A DNA stretch of 56,399 nucleotides, from the NCBI GenBank assembly GCA_017484005.1, contig JAFUTY010000011.1:1-56399 (forward strand), given 5' to 3'. The position numbers and the translations under genes were made by a program. The DNA comes from Selenomonadaceae bacterium. GTDB taxonomy: Bacteria; Bacillota; Negativicutes; Selenomonadales; Selenomonadaceae. The notes beneath the pieces were generated by a model that saw only the letters and a program-made list of their open reading frames with translations, ran no database searches and had not been told where the DNA came from. This document shows, piece by piece, positions 28,428 through 39,000 of this stretch (positions are counted from its first letter, which is position 1; the number at the start of each line of letters is the position of its first letter).

Positions 28428-30497
28428 ATGAGGGAAATCTCTTTAGAAAAGACTCGCAATATCGGAATCATGGCGCATATCGACGCTGGAAAGACGACGA
28501 CAACCGAGCGAATTCTTTTTTATACTGGAATCAATCACAAACTCGGCGAAGTTCACGATGGCGCTGCAACCATGGACTGGATGGTTCAAGAGCAGGAGCG
28601 CGGAATCACAATCACTTCAGCCGCAACGACATGTTTTTGGAAGGGACATCGAATCAACATCATCGATACCCCGGGACACGTCGATTTCACCGTTGAAGTT
28701 GAAAGATCTTTGCGCGTGCTCGATGGATCTGTTGCAGTTCTAACGGCTCGCGGCGGAGTTGAACCTCAAACCGAGACAGTTTGGCGTCAAGCGGAACGAT
28801 ATCATGTCCCGCGCATGGCTTACGTCAACAAAATGGATACAACCGGAGCAGATTTTTTCAACGTCATTCAAATGATGAAAGATCGACTCAAAGCGAATGC
28901 AGTTGCAATTCAACTTCCAATCGGAGTTGAGGACACATTCGAAGGAGTTATCGATCTTGTCAAAATGGAAGCGATCGTTTACGAGGATGATCTCGGAAAA
29001 GTTGCAGATGAAGTTGAAATTCCTGCCGATATGAAAGATCTTGCGGATGAGTATCGCGAAAAGCTCCTCGAAGCTTGTGCAGAGTTCGACGAAGATTTCA
29101 TGGAAAAATATCTCGGCGGCGAAGAAATCACTGAAGCGGAAATCAAAAAAGTTATCCGTGCAGCAACAATCGCTTGCGAGATGACTCCAGTGACTTGCGG
29201 AACTTCTTACAAGAATAAAGGAGTTCAGCCGCTCCTCGATGCAATTGTCGATTACATGCCCGCGCCAATCGATATTCCCCCAATTCAAGGACAGACTCTC
29301 GATGGCGAGGAAGATAATCGCAAAGCAGACGATTCCGCGCCATTCTCCGCATTGGCTTTCAAAATCATGACTGATCCTTATGTTGGAAAGCTTGCATTCT
29401 TCAGAGTTTATTCCGGAATGCTTAAATCTGGATCTTACGTCTACAATTCGACGAAGGGAAAGAAAGAGCGAATCGGTCGAATTCTCCAAATGCATGCAAA
29501 CAATCGCAAAGAGATCGATGTAGTTTACAGCGGTGATATCGCGGCAGCTGTTGGATTGAAAGATACAACGACTGGCGATACACTTTGCGACGAATCAAAT
29601 CCAATAATTCTTGAATCAATGGAATTCCCCGAACCTGTTATCAGCGTTGCGGTTGAACCTGCTACTAAGAATGATCAGGAAAAGATGGGAATTGCTCTTC
29701 AAAAATTGGCGGAAGAAGATCCAACATTCAAAGTTCATACTGATCCTGAAACTGGACAAGTTATTATCTCCGGAATGGGAGAATTGCATCTTCAAATCAT
29801 TGTCGATAGAATGCTTCGTGAGTTCAAAGTTGATTGCAAAGTCGGCGAGCCTCAAGTTGCATATCGCGAGACAATTCGCAAGACGCAAAAAGCTGAAGGC
29901 AAATTTGTCAGACAGTCCGGCGGTCATGGTCAATATGGTCACTGCTGGCTTGAGATTGAACCGCGTAAACCTGGCGAAGGATTTTTGTTCGAATCCAAAA
30001 TCGTCGGCGGAGTTATTCCGAAAGAATATATCGCACCGATTGAAGCTGGAGTTCGTCAAGCAATGGAAAATGGCGTCGTTGCAGGATATCCAATGGTTGA
30101 TATCAAAGCGACAGTTTACGATGGATCTTTCCATGAAGTTGATTCGTCTGAAGCCGCGTTCAAAATTGCAGGATCAATGGCGTTCAAAGCTGCTGCAGAA
30201 AAATCCAATCCAGTTTTGCTCGAGCCATATGTTAAAGTCGAAGTCACCGTTCCAGAAGAATATATGGGCGATGTCATCGGCGATTTGAATTCGCGCCGCG
30301 GAAAAATCGAAGGAATGGAAGCGAGACTCGGTGCTCAAGTTATCACTGCACACGTTCCACTCTCTGAGATGTTCGGCTACGCAACTGATTTGAGATCAAA
30401 AACTCAAGGGCGAGGCAATTATTCAATGGAAGTCGCTTATTATGACGAAGTTCCAAAGAATATCGCTGACGCAATTGTCACCAAAATTAAAGGTTAA
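28428..30497 (+). CDS. fusA: Elongation factor G
   Basis: 689 residues. The GTPase that drives translocation. G1 is [13 protein letters not shown]3 is DTPGHVDF and G4 is NKMD; domains II-V follow at full length. ATG 28428 gives the conserved beginning [21 protein letters not shown] 28419, overlapping the rpsG stop, is the alternative. There is no strong ribosome site, only GGTGA, so coupling to rpsG is likely. Confidence 0.95.
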   Translation: MREISLEKTRNIGIMAHIDAGKTTTTERILFYTGINHKLGEVHDGAATMDWMVQEQERGITITSAATTCFWKGHRINIIDTPGHVDFTVEVERSLRVLDGSVAVLTARGGVEPQTETVWRQAERYHVPRMAYVNKMDTTGADFFNVIQMMKDRLKANAVAIQLPIGVEDTFEGVIDLVKMEAIVYEDDLGKVADEVEIPADMKDLADEYREKLLEACAEFDEDFMEKYLGGEEITEAEIKKVIRAATIACEMTPVTCGTSYKNKGVQPLLDAIVDYMPAPIDIPPIQGQTLDGEEDNRKADDSAPFSALAFKIMTDPYVGKLAFFRVYSGMLKSGSYVYNSTKGKKERIGRILQMHANNRKEIDVVYSGDIAAAVGLKDTTTGDTLCDESNPIILESMEFPEPVISVAVEPATKNDQEKMGIALQKLAEEDPTFKVHTDPETGQVIISGMGELHLQIIVDRMLREFKVDCKVGEPQVAYRETIRKTQKAEGKFVRQSGGHGQYGHCWLEIEPRKPGEGFLFESKIVGGVIPKEYIAPIEAGVRQAMENGVVAGYPMVDIKATVYDGSFHEVDSSEAAFKIAGSMAFKAAAEKSNPVLLEPYVKVEVTVPEEYMGDVIGDLNSRRGKIEGMEARLGAQVITAHVPLSEMFGYATDLRSKTQGRGNYSMEVAYYDEVPKNIADAIVTKIKG

Positions 30498-30518
30498 TTC
30501 TAAGGAGGAAAAATTTCT

Positions 30519-31751
30519 ATGGCAAAACAGAAATTCGATCGAAGCAAACCGCATGTCAACATCGGCACGATCGGTCACATCGATCACGGCAAAACCACTC
30601 TCACCGCAGCTATCACCAAAACTTTGGCGAAAAAACATCCATCCGCAACTAACCAAGTCGTTGATTTCGCAAACATCGATAAAGCTCCAGAAGAGCGCGA
30701 GCGTGGAATCACCATCAACACCGCACACGTCGAATATGAGACTTGGGATCGTGAAGTCGATGGCAAACAAGTCGCAGGTCGTCACTATGCACATGTTGAC
30801 TGCCCGGGACACGCTGATTACATCAAAAACATGATCACTGGCGCAGCTCAAATGGATGGCGCGATTCTCGTCGTTGCAGCTTCCGATGGTCCTATGCCTC
30901 AGACTCGTGAGCACATCCTCCTCGCACGTCAGGTCGGTGTTCCTGCAATCGTTGTCTTCTTGAACAAAGTTGACCAAGTTGACGATCCAGAACTCCTTGA
31001 GCTCGTCGAAATGGAAGTTCGCGATCTTCTTTCGAGCTATGAATTCCCTGGCGATGAAATTCCAATCATTCCAGGCGCAGCAGTTCTCGCTCTTGAAAAA
31101 GATGATCCAGAGCAGGAAGATAACATCATGAAACTCCTCGATGCAGTTGATACATATATCCCAACTCCAACTCGTGATTCCGATCTTCCATTCCTTATGC
31201 CTGTTGAAGACGTTTTCACAATCACTGGTCGTGGAACTGTTGCAACTGGTCGTGTCGAGCGTGGACGTATCGAAGTCAATAAGCCGGTTGAGATCGTCGG
31301 TTTGCAGGATGAGCCGCGTGCAACTGTTGTCACTGGTCTCGAGATGTTCCGTAAACTCCTCGATTTTGCACAAGCTGGCGATAACATCGGCGCACTTCTC
31401 CGCGGCGTTGATCGTAAAGAGATCGAGCGCGGTCAAGTTCTTGCAAAACCAGGTTCAATTCATCCACATACAAAATTCAAAGCTCAAGTCTACGTTTTGA
31501 CGAAAGAAGAAGGCGGTCGTCATACTCCATTCTTCACAAACTATCGCCCGCAATTCTACTTCCGCACAACTGACGTTACCGGCGTGATTCGTCTCCCAGA
31601 AGGCACTGAAATGGTTATGCCTGGCGATAACATCGAGATGGATGTCGAGCTCATCACTCCAATCGCGATTGAAAAAGGACTTCGTTTCGCAATTCGTGAA
31701 GGCGGTCACACTGTCGGTGCTGGCGCAGTCACTGAAATCAACGAAGGCTGA
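30519..31751 (+). CDS. tuf: Elongation factor Tu with an insertion in the G domain
   Basis: 410 residues, against about 395 usually. [21 protein letters not shown] and NKVD are the GTPase motifs; it delivers aminoacyl-tRNA to the ribosome. Between HVEYET and [11 protein letters not shown], where most bacteria have two residues, there are twelve (76-87, [12 protein letters not shown]), an insertion of about ten just before switch II. ATG follows AAGGAGG, and two terminators follow the gene. Confidence 0.95.
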   Translation: MAKQKFDRSKPHVNIGTIGHIDHGKTTLTAAITKTLAKKHPSATNQVVDFANIDKAPEERERGITINTAHVEYETWDREVDGKQVAGRHYAHVDCPGHADYIKNMITGAAQMDGAILVVAASDGPMPQTREHILLARQVGVPAIVVFLNKVDQVDDPELLELVEMEVRDLLSSYEFPGDEIPIIPGAAVLALEKDDPEQEDNIMKLLDAVDTYIPTPTRDSDLPFLMPVEDVFTITGRGTVATGRVERGRIEVNKPVEIVGLQDEPRATVVTGLEMFRKLLDFAQAGDNIGALLRGVDRKEIERGQVLAKPGSIHPHTKFKAQVYVLTKEEGGRHTPFFTNYRPQFYFRTTDVTGVIRLPEGTEMVMPGDNIEMDVELITPIAIEKGLRFAIREGGHTVGAGAVTEINEG

Positions 31752-31769
31752 TTCAATTCCGAATTTAAA

Positions 31770-31815
31770 AGGCGGCGAATCCAGAATTTCCAGATCCGTC
31801 GCCTCGATATTTTTT
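31770..31815 (+). terminator. First terminator after tuf
   Basis: Arms AGGCGGCGAATC (about 31770-31781) and GATCCGTCGCCT (about 31793-31804), one G-U and one mismatch, followed by a T-rich stretch. Confidence 0.6.
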
Positions 31816-31819
31816 CCCA

Positions 31820-31846
31820 GTCGATCTTTGAATCGACGTTTTTTTT
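31820..31846 (+). terminator. Second terminator after tuf
   Basis: Six-base arms GTCGAT and ATCGAC around a 6-base loop, then nine T. In tandem with the preceding hairpin it separates the str and S10 operons. Confidence 0.7.
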
Positions 31847-31889
31847 TGCGTTAATTTTGAATCTCGATTTTCAGTTTATTCGAAATCGG

Positions 31890-31917
31890 TTTGTGATAGA
31901 CTGCAAGCCGATTTAAT
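31890..31917 (+). promoter_or_regulatory. Tentative promoter and leader of the S10 operon
   Basis: TTGTGA (31890-31895), a 16-base spacer and TTTAAT (31912-31917) are the best match in the 198 bases between the second tuf terminator and rpsJ. The remaining leader contains a small GAGAT/ATCTC hairpin just before the ribosome site. No known ribosomal-protein leader fold was recognised. Confidence 0.3.
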
Positions 31918-32044
31918 CGCAATTCATGCGTTGATTCGGCAGATGGCTCGAGCGAAAATCTTTCAAATAAAAAATTTTTGGAACGAGGGAACTGCCGCTG
32001 AGAAATGTTGAGATCTATGAATCTCGACTGAGGAGGAAAATTTT

Positions 32045-32377
32045 TTGGCGAAACAAGACAAAATCAGAATCCGTCTGAAAGCTTACGATCATCGCTCACT
32101 CGATCAGAGCGCGGCGAAAATCGTTGACGCTGCAAAACGGACTGGCGCAACTGTCGCTGGACCAATTCCACTGCCGACAGAAAAAAACATCTACACAATT
32201 CTCCGCTCGCCACATGTCAATAAAGATTCGCGCGAGCAATTCGAAATGAGAACTCACAAACGTCTCATCGATATCATTCCAACCGCAAAAACTGTCGATG
32301 CACTTCTTCGACTCGATCTTCCCGCGGGCGTTGATATCGAAATCAAGCTTCCTAAAGAGAAGGGGGCGAAGGCATGA
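32045..32377 (+). CDS. rpsJ: 30S ribosomal protein S10 (NusE)
   Basis: 110 residues. It works in the 30S head and as NusE in antitermination. [17 protein letters not shown] and [21 protein letters not shown] are conserved. TTG start with GAGGAGG. First gene of the S10 operon; its stop overlaps rplC (ATGA). Confidence 0.96.
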   Translation: MAKQDKIRIRLKAYDHRSLDQSAAKIVDAAKRTGATVAGPIPLPTEKNIYTILRSPHVNKDSREQFEMRTHKRLIDIIPTAKTVDALLRLDLPAGVDIEIKLPKEKGAKA

Positions 32378-33033
32378 AAAAGATGATTCTCGGAAAAAAA
32401 CTCGGGATGACTCAAATTTTCATGGCAGATGGCACAGTCGTCCCAGTCTCCGTCGTTCAAGCTGATGCAAACGTCGTGATTCAAGTCAAAACTGATGAAT
32501 CCGATGGTTATAACGCGATTCAACTCGGTTTCGGTGAAATCAAAGAGAAACGCGTGACTCAACCTCTCAAAGGTCATTTCAAAAAATATGACGTGAAGGC
32601 TGTCAGACATATTCGCGAAATGAGATTAGATGCTCCAAGCGATAAAAAATCCGGCGACACTATCACCGTTGAAACTTTCTTCGATGGCGAGATTGTCGAT
32701 GTCATTGGAACTTCCAAAGGCAAAGGATTCGCAGGCGGAATCAAACGTCACAATTTTGCTCGCGGACCAATGGGACACGGTTCAAAATCACATCGTGAAC
32801 CTGGCTCGACCGGTGCAATGCTCTCTGGACCTGGAGGTCGCGTTATCAAAGGTAAAAAACTTCCAGGACGCATGGGTGGACGCCGCACAACTGTGCAGCG
32901 TTTGACGATCATTCGCGTTGATAAAGATCGCAATTTGTTATTGATCAAAGGCGCGATCCCTGGTGCAAAAAAATCCCTCGTTATCGTTCGCGATACCGTT
33001 AAACCTCATAAAAACGATCCAAAACAAAGCTAA
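32374..33033 (+). CDS. rplC: 50S ribosomal protein L3
   Basis: 219 residues. [11 protein letters not shown] at the N-terminus and [17 protein letters not shown] in the loop that reaches towards the peptidyl-transferase centre. ATG overlaps the rpsJ stop, giving translational coupling. Confidence 0.96.
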   Translation: MKKMILGKKLGMTQIFMADGTVVPVSVVQADANVVIQVKTDESDGYNAIQLGFGEIKEKRVTQPLKGHFKKYDVKAVRHIREMRLDAPSDKKSGDTITVETFFDGEIVDVIGTSKGKGFAGGIKRHNFARGPMGHGSKSHREPGSTGAMLSGPGGRVIKGKKLPGRMGGRRTTVQRLTIIRVDKDRNLLLIKGAIPGAKKSLVIVRDTVKPHKNDPKQS

Positions 33034-33051
33034 TCGAAAGGAGGTAGAAAA

Positions 33052-33675
33052 ATGCCAAGTGCAAAAGTCTACGATATGTCGCACAACGAAGTCGGCGAAA
33101 TCCAACTCAGCGATGCGATTTTCAATGTCGAAATGAATGCAGGTTTAGTTCATCAAGCAGTTGTCATGCAACTCGCATCACAGCGTCTTGGAACTCATTC
33201 GACTAAAACTCGCGGAATGGTTCGCGGCGGTGGAAAAAAACCATGGAAACAAAAAGGAACTGGCAGGGCTCGCGCAGGTTCTCGCAGATCTCCACTCTGG
33301 AGAGGCGGCGGCACGATCTTTGGACCACATCCTCGCGAATATGGTTTCTCGATGCCGCGTAAACAGCGTCGACTCGCGTTGAAATGCGTGTTGAGTGATA
33401 AAGTCAAATCCGGCGATTTGATTGTCCTCGATTCTCTCGATTTCGATGCTCCAAAGACGAAACAAGTCGTCAAATTGCTCAAAGATTTCTCAATCGAGCA
33501 AAAATCTCTTTTCATCACGGCAGAACAAAAAGAGAATGTCGAAAGATCATCGCGCAATATTCCAGGCGTCAAAACAATCACGGCACTCGGTTTGAACGTC
33601 TACGATATTCTCTATCACGACAAACTTTTCGTCACGAAAGATGCCGTCTCAAAAATTGAGGAGGTGTTCGTCTGA
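33052..33675 (+). CDS. rplD: 50S ribosomal protein L4
   Basis: 207 residues. The tentacle region [20 protein letters not shown] lies in the exit tunnel, and [17 protein letters not shown] follows. In some bacteria L4 represses the S10 operon; no target for that is seen here. AAAGGAGG precedes ATG, and the stop shares one base with rplW. Confidence 0.96.
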   Translation: MPSAKVYDMSHNEVGEIQLSDAIFNVEMNAGLVHQAVVMQLASQRLGTHSTKTRGMVRGGGKKPWKQKGTGRARAGSRRSPLWRGGGTIFGPHPREYGFSMPRKQRRLALKCVLSDKVKSGDLIVLDSLDFDAPKTKQVVKLLKDFSIEQKSLFITAEQKENVERSSRNIPGVKTITALGLNVYDILYHDKLFVTKDAVSKIEEVFV

Positions 33676-33956
33676 TGGAAGCTCGCGATATCATTCTTCG
33701 TCCAGTTATCACTGAAAAAACTACAGCGCGAATGGCTGAAGGAAAATATACCTTCGTCGTCGATAAGCGTGCGAACAAAATCCAAATTGCGCAGGCTGTT
33801 GAAGAAATCTTCAAAGTCAAAGTTGCAAAAGTCAACACCATGAATATTCATGGAAAACCAAAACGCATGGGAAGAACATCGGGATTTCGCGCGAGTCAAA
33901 AACGTGCGATTGTCAAACTTGCCGCGGGCGAGTCGATTGAATTCTTCAGCGCGTAA
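33675..33956 (+). CDS. rplW: 50S ribosomal protein L23
   Basis: 93 residues. It sits at the tunnel exit and is the docking site for SRP and trigger factor. [19 protein letters not shown] and [18 protein letters not shown] are typical. Start and previous stop share one base (TGATG). Confidence 0.95.
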   Translation: MEARDIILRPVITEKTTARMAEGKYTFVVDKRANKIQIAQAVEEIFKVKVAKVNTMNIHGKPKRMGRTSGFRASQKRAIVKLAAGESIEFFSA

Positions 33957-33980
33957 TTTTTTGAGAAAGGAGGAAATTTC

Positions 33981-34811
33981 GTGGGAATTAAATCATTCAA
34001 ACCGTATACTCCCAGCCGTCGTCATATGACAGTTTCGAGTTTCGAAGAAATCACGACCGATAAACCATATAAACCGCTCGTGACAACTCTCAAACAGAAT
34101 GGCGGTCGCAACAATCAAGGAAAACTCACAGTTCGTCATCAAGGCGGAGGTCATAAACGCCGTTACAGAATCATCGATTTCAAACGCAACAAAGATGGAA
34201 TTCCAGCAACCGTTGCGACAATCGAATATGATCCAAACCGTTCCGCGCGAATCGCTTTGCTCAACTATGCAGATGGTGAAAAGCGTTACATTCTTGCACC
34301 AAATGGTTTGAAAGTCGGCGACAAAGTTGAATCCGGTGCAGAATCTGATATCAAAGTTGGAAACTGCCTGCCTCTTAAAAATATTCCAGTCGGTACAACG
34401 ATTCACAACATCGAAATCAAAATCAAAAAAGGTGCTCAACTCGTTAGATCCGCTGGAAATGCTGCTCAACTCATGGCTAAAGAGGGCAATTATGCTCTGA
34501 TTCGCATGCCGTCAGGTGAGATTCGCAAAATTCATATCAACTGCCGCGCAACGATTGGACAAGTCGGAAACATCGATCACGAGAACATCACGATCGGTAA
34601 AGCTGGAAGATCTCGCTGGCTCGGAATTCGTCCTGCAAACCGCGGTGTTTCGATGAACCCGAACGACCATCCACATGGCGGTGGTGAAGGTAGATCCCCA
34701 GTCGGTCGCAAACATCCAGTCACCAAATGGGGCAAATGTGCTCATGGTGCTAAAACTCGTCGCAAAAAGGCTAGCGATAAACTCATCGTTCGCCGCCGCA
34801 ATCAGAAATGA
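33981..34811 (+). CDS. rplB: 50S ribosomal protein L2
   Basis: 276 residues. It binds 23S rRNA and supports peptidyl transfer. The C-terminal [17 protein letters not shown] contains the conserved histidine loop. GTG start with AAAGGAGG upstream. Confidence 0.97.
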   Translation: MGIKSFKPYTPSRRHMTVSSFEEITTDKPYKPLVTTLKQNGGRNNQGKLTVRHQGGGHKRRYRIIDFKRNKDGIPATVATIEYDPNRSARIALLNYADGEKRYILAPNGLKVGDKVESGAESDIKVGNCLPLKNIPVGTTIHNIEIKIKKGAQLVRSAGNAAQLMAKEGNYALIRMPSGEIRKIHINCRATIGQVGNIDHENITIGKAGRSRWLGIRPANRGVSMNPNDHPHGGGEGRSPVGRKHPVTKWGKCAHGAKTRRKKASDKLIVRRRNQK

Positions 34812-34846
34812 TTCGCTGAAAACATTCAAGAAAGGAGGATTCGATT

Positions 34847-35128
34847 TTGTCTCGTTCGATCAAAAAAGGTCCATTTGTTCAAGAACGTCTCGCCAAGAGA
34901 ATCGATGCGCTTAATGCTGCCAATGACAAAAAACTCCTCAAAACATGGTCTCGTGCATCGACAATCCTTCCGTCATTCGTTGGACATACAATCGGTGTCC
35001 ATGACGGTCGCAAACATGTTCCGGTTTACATCACGGAAGATATGGTTGGGCATAAGCTCGGCGAATTCGCACCGACTAGAACTTTCAAAGGTCATGCCGG
35101 TGAGGAGAGAAAAACTTCCGTCAAGTAA
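34847..35128 (+). CDS. rpsS: 30S ribosomal protein S19
   Basis: 93 residues. [14 protein letters not shown] and the C-terminal [19 protein letters not shown] are standard. It lies in the 30S head with S13. TTG start with AAAGGAGG. Confidence 0.96.
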   Translation: MSRSIKKGPFVQERLAKRIDALNAANDKKLLKTWSRASTILPSFVGHTIGVHDGRKHVPVYITEDMVGHKLGEFAPTRTFKGHAGEERKTSVK

Positions 35129-35161
35129 TTCCGAAATTTTTCAACGGAAGGAGGGAAAATC

Positions 35162-35527
35162 ATGGCAGAAGTTAGAGCCGTTGCAAAATACATTCGAATC
35201 TCACCGCGCAAAGTTCGAATCGTTATGGATTTGATTCGCGGCAAAGATGTCAAAGATGCTTTCGCAATTCTCAAATTCACTCCGAAACGCGGCGCAGAAA
35301 TCCTCACCAAAGTTTTGAACTCCGCTGTAGCAAACGCAGAGAACAATAATGATATGGATTCAAGCCGTCTATATATTTCGAAGTGTTTTGTCGATCCAGG
35401 TCCAACACTCAAAAGAATTCATCCACGTTCAAGAGGTCAGGCGTTCGCAATTCTCAAACGCACTTCGCACGTCACAATTTACGTCGATGAGCGTCAAGAA
35501 GAATCCAAGACTGAAGAACAAAATTGA
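35162..35527 (+). CDS. rplV: 50S ribosomal protein L22
   Basis: 121 residues. The extended hairpin (DPGPTLKRIHPRSRGQA) lines the exit tunnel where macrolides bind. It ends with a short Glu/Lys-rich tail. ATG with GAAGGAGG. Confidence 0.95.
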   Translation: MAEVRAVAKYIRISPRKVRIVMDLIRGKDVKDAFAILKFTPKRGAEILTKVLNSAVANAENNNDMDSSRLYISKCFVDPGPTLKRIHPRSRGQAFAILKRTSHVTIYVDERQEESKTEEQN

Positions 35528-35545
35528 CGAAAGGAGGAAAAAATT

Positions 35546-36250
35546 TTGGGTCAGAAAGTTAATCCCCATGGTTTGCGTCTCGGAATCGTCGCTGATTGGG
35601 ATGCAAAATGGTTTGCCGGTCGAAAAAAAGATTTTGCCGACAATCTCTATGAAGACATCACGATTCGTCGTGCATTAAAAAAATTCTTCAAAGATACTTC
35701 CAGAGACGCATCAGTTTCGAGAATCGAGATGGAGCGTTCGAAAAATAAACTCAAAATCACGATTCACACTGCAAAGCCAGGCATGGTTATCGGTCGCGGC
35801 GGTGCAGGAATCGATGACATCAAAAAAGCTCTCAAAGATCTCACCGATAAAAAAGTTGATATCAACATCGCGGAGATCAAACAAGCGGATCTCGATGCTC
35901 AGCTCGTTGCAGAAAATATTGCAGGTCAGCTCGAACGTCGAATTGCATTCCGTCGCGCTATGAAACAATCAGTCGGGCGCACAATGAGACTCGGTGCTAA
36001 AGGAATCAAAGTTGCAGTCAGCGGTCGTCTCGGTGGAGCTGAAATCGCTCGCAAAGAGTCATATCGCGAAGGCTCGATTCCACTTCACACTCTTCGCGCG
36101 GATATCGATTATGGATTCGCGGAAGCCAGCACGACTTACGGTCGAATCGGCGTCAAAGTTTGGATTTTCAAAGGTGAAGTTTTGCCGGAGAAAAAAGACA
36201 AATCTGCCGCTGAAAATCTCGACGCAGTTGTAGAGGGAGGCGACGCATAA
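35546..36250 (+). CDS. rpsC: 30S ribosomal protein S3
   Basis: 234 residues. [13 protein letters not shown] opens it, and the KH domain loop is [12 protein letters not shown]. It lies at mRNA entry and contributes helicase action. The tail is acidic and lysine-rich. TTG start with AAAGGAGG; the stop shares a base with rplP. Confidence 0.96.
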   Translation: MGQKVNPHGLRLGIVADWDAKWFAGRKKDFADNLYEDITIRRALKKFFKDTSRDASVSRIEMERSKNKLKITIHTAKPGMVIGRGGAGIDDIKKALKDLTDKKVDINIAEIKQADLDAQLVAENIAGQLERRIAFRRAMKQSVGRTMRLGAKGIKVAVSGRLGGAEIARKESYREGSIPLHTLRADIDYGFAEASTTYGRIGVKVWIFKGEVLPEKKDKSAAENLDAVVEGGDA

Positions 36251-36789
36251 TGTTACTCCCGAAACGAGTGAAATATCGCAAGCAGTTCCGTGGACGCATG
36301 AAGGGACAATCTCATCGCGGCAACAAAATCGCGCATGGACAATATGGACTTGTCGCGTTAGAACCTGCATGGATTACAGCGCGTCAAATCGAGGCTGCTC
36401 GTATTGCAATGACTCGATACATTCGCCGCGGTGGTCAAGTCTGGATCAAAATTTTCCCAGATAAACCAGTCACCGCAAAACCTGCTGAAACTCGAATGGG
36501 ATCTGGTAAAGGATCTCCGGAATATTGGGTTGCAGTTGTGAAACCCGGTCGAGTTCTTTTTGAAATGGCTGGAGTCACAAAAGAAATCGCTCAAGAAGCT
36601 ATGAGACTCGCAGGTCACAAACTTCCAATCAAAACGAAATTCATCGAGGGACATGGCGACGTCGAAATGGAAGTAGTTCAAGAATCTTTAGCTGACGCAA
36701 AACATGATGCTCACATGGCTGAAGAACGTGAGAGAGAAGCTGAAGCTGCGGCGGAAACTACAAAATCTGAAGGTGGTGAGACGAAATGA
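36250..36789 (+). CDS. rplP: 50S ribosomal protein L16 with a long acidic C-terminal tail
   Basis: 179 residues, against about 140 in most bacteria. [16 protein letters not shown] and IARKE-equivalent core regions are present, then from about residue 140 a charged Ala/Glu-rich helix ([20 protein letters not shown]) is appended. L16 helps position the A-site tRNA and carries the conserved arginine near the GKG loop ([14 protein letters not shown]). Coupled to rpsC by one shared base and to rpmC by ATGA. Confidence 0.95.
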   Translation: MLLPKRVKYRKQFRGRMKGQSHRGNKIAHGQYGLVALEPAWITARQIEAARIAMTRYIRRGGQVWIKIFPDKPVTAKPAETRMGSGKGSPEYWVAVVKPGRVLFEMAGVTKEIAQEAMRLAGHKLPIKTKFIEGHGDVEMEVVQESLADAKHDAHMAEEREREAEAAAETTKSEGGETK

Positions 36790-36989
36790 AGATCAAAGAA
36801 ATTCGTGAACTCAATGCAACTGAACTAGATCAAAAACTCGTCTCGCTCAAGGAAGAGCTCTTCAATCTTCGTTTTCAACATGCAACCGGACAGCTCGAAA
36901 ATCCCATGAAAATTCGCGAAGTCAAAAAATCTATCGCGCGAATCAAAACTGTCCAAACTGAAAATGCACGGAAGGAGGCGCAGGCGTGA
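36786..36989 (+). CDS. rpmC: 50S ribosomal protein L29
   Basis: 67 residues. [20 protein letters not shown] is the signature. It lies near the tunnel exit next to L23. It overlaps both neighbours by four bases. Confidence 0.94.
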   Translation: MKIKEIRELNATELDQKLVSLKEELFNLRFQHATGQLENPMKIREVKKSIARIKTVQTENARKEAQA

Positions 36990-37255
36990 GCGAATCCGAG
37001 AATAAACGCAACGAAAGAAAAACTCGCGTTGGTATCGTTTCGAGCGATAAAATGCAAAAAACGATCGTCGTCAAAGTTGAGGAGTTGCGCAGTCATAAAC
37101 TCTACAAAAAATCAGTCAAGCGCACGATCAAATTCAAAGCGCATGATGAGAATAACGAAGCGCATATCGGTGACCGCGTCAGAATCATGGAAACGCGTCC
37201 ACTCTCCAAGGAGAAACGCTGGCGTCTCGTTGAGATCATTGAAAAAGCAAAATGA
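36986..37255 (+). CDS. rpsQ: 30S ribosomal protein S17
   Basis: 89 residues with an OB fold. [19 protein letters not shown] and [19 protein letters not shown] are conserved. GTG start overlapping the rpmC stop (GTGA). Confidence 0.94.
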   Translation: MSESENKRNERKTRVGIVSSDKMQKTIVVKVEELRSHKLYKKSVKRTIKFKAHDENNEAHIGDRVRIMETRPLSKEKRWRLVEIIEKAK

Positions 37256-37298
37256 TCTCCCAATCCCTCGAGAAATTTTTTGAGAGGAGGAAACTGAA

Positions 37299-37667
37299 TT
37301 GGTTCAACAACAGACTCGACTCGTCGTTGCAGATAACACCGGCGCGAAAGAGATCATGTGCATTCGATGCCTCGGCGGATCTTATCGCCGCTACGCAAAC
37401 ATCGGTGACGTCATTGTCGCCTCAGTGAAAACTGCAACTCCTGGCGGAACTGTCAAAAAAGGCGAAGTCGTCAAAGCAGTTGTCGTTCGCACGAAAAAAG
37501 GGCTCAGCCGCAAAGATGGATCATACATTCGATTCGATGAAAATGCAGCTGTCTTGATCAAAGAAGATAAGACTCCACGCGGAACTCGTATCTTTGGACC
37601 AGTTGCGAGAGAACTTCGTGAGAAAGATTTCATGAAGATCATTTCGCTCGCACCGGAAGTTCTTTGA
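37299..37667 (+). CDS. rplN: 50S ribosomal protein L14
   Basis: 122 residues. [19 protein letters not shown] and [14 protein letters not shown] are typical; it forms an intersubunit bridge. TTG start with GAGAGGAGG. Its stop codon lies inside TTTGATGA, whose TTGAT is the presumed target of the mobile element that follows. Confidence 0.95.
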   Translation: MVQQQTRLVVADNTGAKEIMCIRCLGGSYRRYANIGDVIVASVKTATPGGTVKKGEVVKAVVVRTKKGLSRKDGSYIRFDENAAVLIKEDKTPRGTRIFGPVARELREKDFMKIISLAPEVL

Positions 37668-37668
37668 T

Positions 37669-37837
37669 GAAAGACGCGTCGCGAACTCGTGATTTTTGTC
37701 ATGAGTTGAACGCGTGTACCGCAGGAACTGTGGGAAGTTAAGCCTGTGGAGACTCGGGATAGTTTGATCTGAAAAGATCTGATGAATCCTGATCGATGAA
37801 GCAGGAATCCCGCGACTTTTAGTCGTGAGAAGTTCAA
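37669..37837 (+). mobile_element. IS200/IS605-type relic or MITE with omega-RNA-like scaffold, no tnpA/tnpB
   Basis: This 169-bp insert fills the gap between rplN and rplX. It ends in a segment (from about 37796) that reads GAAGCAGGAATCC, a 7-bp stem with a TTT loop (37811-37817/37821-37827) and GTTCAA, the usual right end of TnpB-carrying IS605 elements and the 3' scaffold of their omega RNA. The ATG frame at 37796 still encodes MKQESRDF then stop, like a TnpB tail. Upstream are further hairpins: 37684-37692/37699-37707 (subterminal, left-end-like), 37719-37724/37728-37733, 37766-37770/37775-37779 with a GAAA loop, and 37787-37791/37802-37806. TTGAT, the ISDra2-type target, stands at 37664-37668. 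Removing the insert leaves a normal 31-base spacer with the rplX ribosome site. No transposase gene is present; boundaries are inferred. Confidence 0.8.
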
Positions 37838-37867
37838 TTCCAGAAAATCTTCGAAAGGAGGAGCAAA

Positions 37868-38209
37868 ATGGCGAATCCTAAACTCAACGTCAAAAAAGGC
37901 GATACAGTTGTCGTTCTTTCCGGCAAAGATAAAGGTAAACAAGGCAAAATCGTTCAAGCGATGCCAGCTAAAGGCAAAGTCATCGTCGAACAGATCAACG
38001 TTGTCAAACGTCATACCAAGCCGAGCGTCAAATATCCTCAAGGTGGAATCATCGAAAAGGAAATGCCGCTCCATGTTTGCAAAGTTCAACTGATTTGCCC
38101 AGCTTGCGGAAAACCGACTCGCGTCGCTCATAAACAAGTCAATGGCAAAAATGCTCGCGCTTGCAAAAAATGCGGCGAGGTTATCGATCAAACAAAAGCT
38201 AAAGATTGA
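37868..38209 (+). CDS. rplX: 50S ribosomal protein L24, zinc-ribbon type
   Basis: 113 residues. The KOW motif [18 protein letters not shown] is followed by [10 protein letters not shown] and CKKCGEV, a Cys4 zinc site. It initiates 50S assembly. AAAGGAGG precedes ATG. Its leader is the sequence that would serve as guide for the omega-like RNA just upstream. Confidence 0.95.
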   Translation: MANPKLNVKKGDTVVVLSGKDKGKQGKIVQAMPAKGKVIVEQINVVKRHTKPSVKYPQGGIIEKEMPLHVCKVQLICPACGKPTRVAHKQVNGKNARACKKCGEVIDQTKAKD

Positions 38210-38223
38210 GGAGGTGAAAATCT

Positions 38224-38763
38224 TTGAACCGCCTGCAAGAAAAGTACCAGACTGAAGTTCGTAAAGCTCTGGTCGAAAAGTTCGGTTATAAAAATGTCAT
38301 GCAGATTCCAAAACTCGAGAAAGTTGTCGTCAATCTCACAACGAAAGACGCAGTTGGAAATCCAAAATCTCTCGATGCGGCTGTGGCTGATATCGCGACA
38401 ATCACCGGACAAAAACCACTTGTCACTCGAGCAAAAAAATCCCTCGCAAATTGGAAACTTCGAAAAGGCATGCCAATCGGTTGCAAAGTGACTCTTCGCG
38501 GTGTGAGAATGTATGAATTCCTCGATAAATTCATGAATGTTGCTCTTCCACGCGTCAGAGATTTCCGTGGAGTTGAAGCAAATTCATTCGATGGACGCGG
38601 CAATTATGCTATCGGTTTGAAGGAACAATTGATCTTCCCAGAGATCAATTACGATAAAATCGAGAAAATTCGCGGTCTCAACATTGTCATCGTCACGACT
38701 GCCCGCACTGATGAAGAAGCTCGTGAGTTTCTTCGTCTGATGGGAATGCCGTTCAAAGCATAA
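38224..38763 (+). CDS. rplE: 50S ribosomal protein L5
   Basis: 179 residues. It binds 5S rRNA and contacts the P-site t[23 protein letters not shown] and the C-terminal [20 protein letters not shown] are typical. TTG start after GAGGAGGTG. Confidence 0.96.
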   Translation: MNRLQEKYQTEVRKALVEKFGYKNVMQIPKLEKVVVNLTTKDAVGNPKSLDAAVADIATITGQKPLVTRAKKSLANWKLRKGMPIGCKVTLRGVRMYEFLDKFMNVALPRVRDFRGVEANSFDGRGNYAIGLKEQLIFPEINYDKIEKIRGLNIVIVTTARTDEEAREFLRLMGMPFKA

Positions 38764-38784
38764 AATCCAAAGGAGGGAAATTTC

Positions 38785-38970
38785 TTGGCGAAGAAAGCTC
38801 TGATCGAGAAATGGAAGAAAGAACCAAAATTCTCGACGCGCCGATACAATCGCTGCAAACTCTGCGGACGTCCTCACGCTTACATGAAAAAGTTTGGACT
38901 CTGCCGTATCTGCTTCCGTGAACAAAGTTATGCTGGAGCAATTCCAGGAATCACCAAATCAAGCTGGTAA
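38785..38970 (+). CDS. rpsN: 30S ribosomal protein S14, zinc type (S14Z)
   Basis: 61 residues. [11 protein letters not shown] and CRICFRE supply the Cys4 zinc site. The short form is usual in Firmicutes. TTG start with AAAGGAGG. Confidence 0.96.
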   Translation: MAKKALIEKWKKEPKFSTRRYNRCKLCGRPHAYMKKFGLCRICFREQSYAGAIPGITKSSW

Positions 38971-39000
38971 TTCAAATCGAAAGGAGGATATCGGTTCGCA

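Noticed and set aside
30423..31436. Long open frame antisense to fusA/tuf, and a similar one at 28740-29495
   Set aside because: Both mirror the strongly biased codons of the elongation-factor genes, have no ribosome site and encode Cys/Asp-rich sequence unlike any protein.
31847..32044. Known ribosomal-protein leader upstream of rpsJ
   Set aside because: Only a weak promoter and a 5-bp hairpin are visible; no L4-binding or other established leader fold could be recognised.
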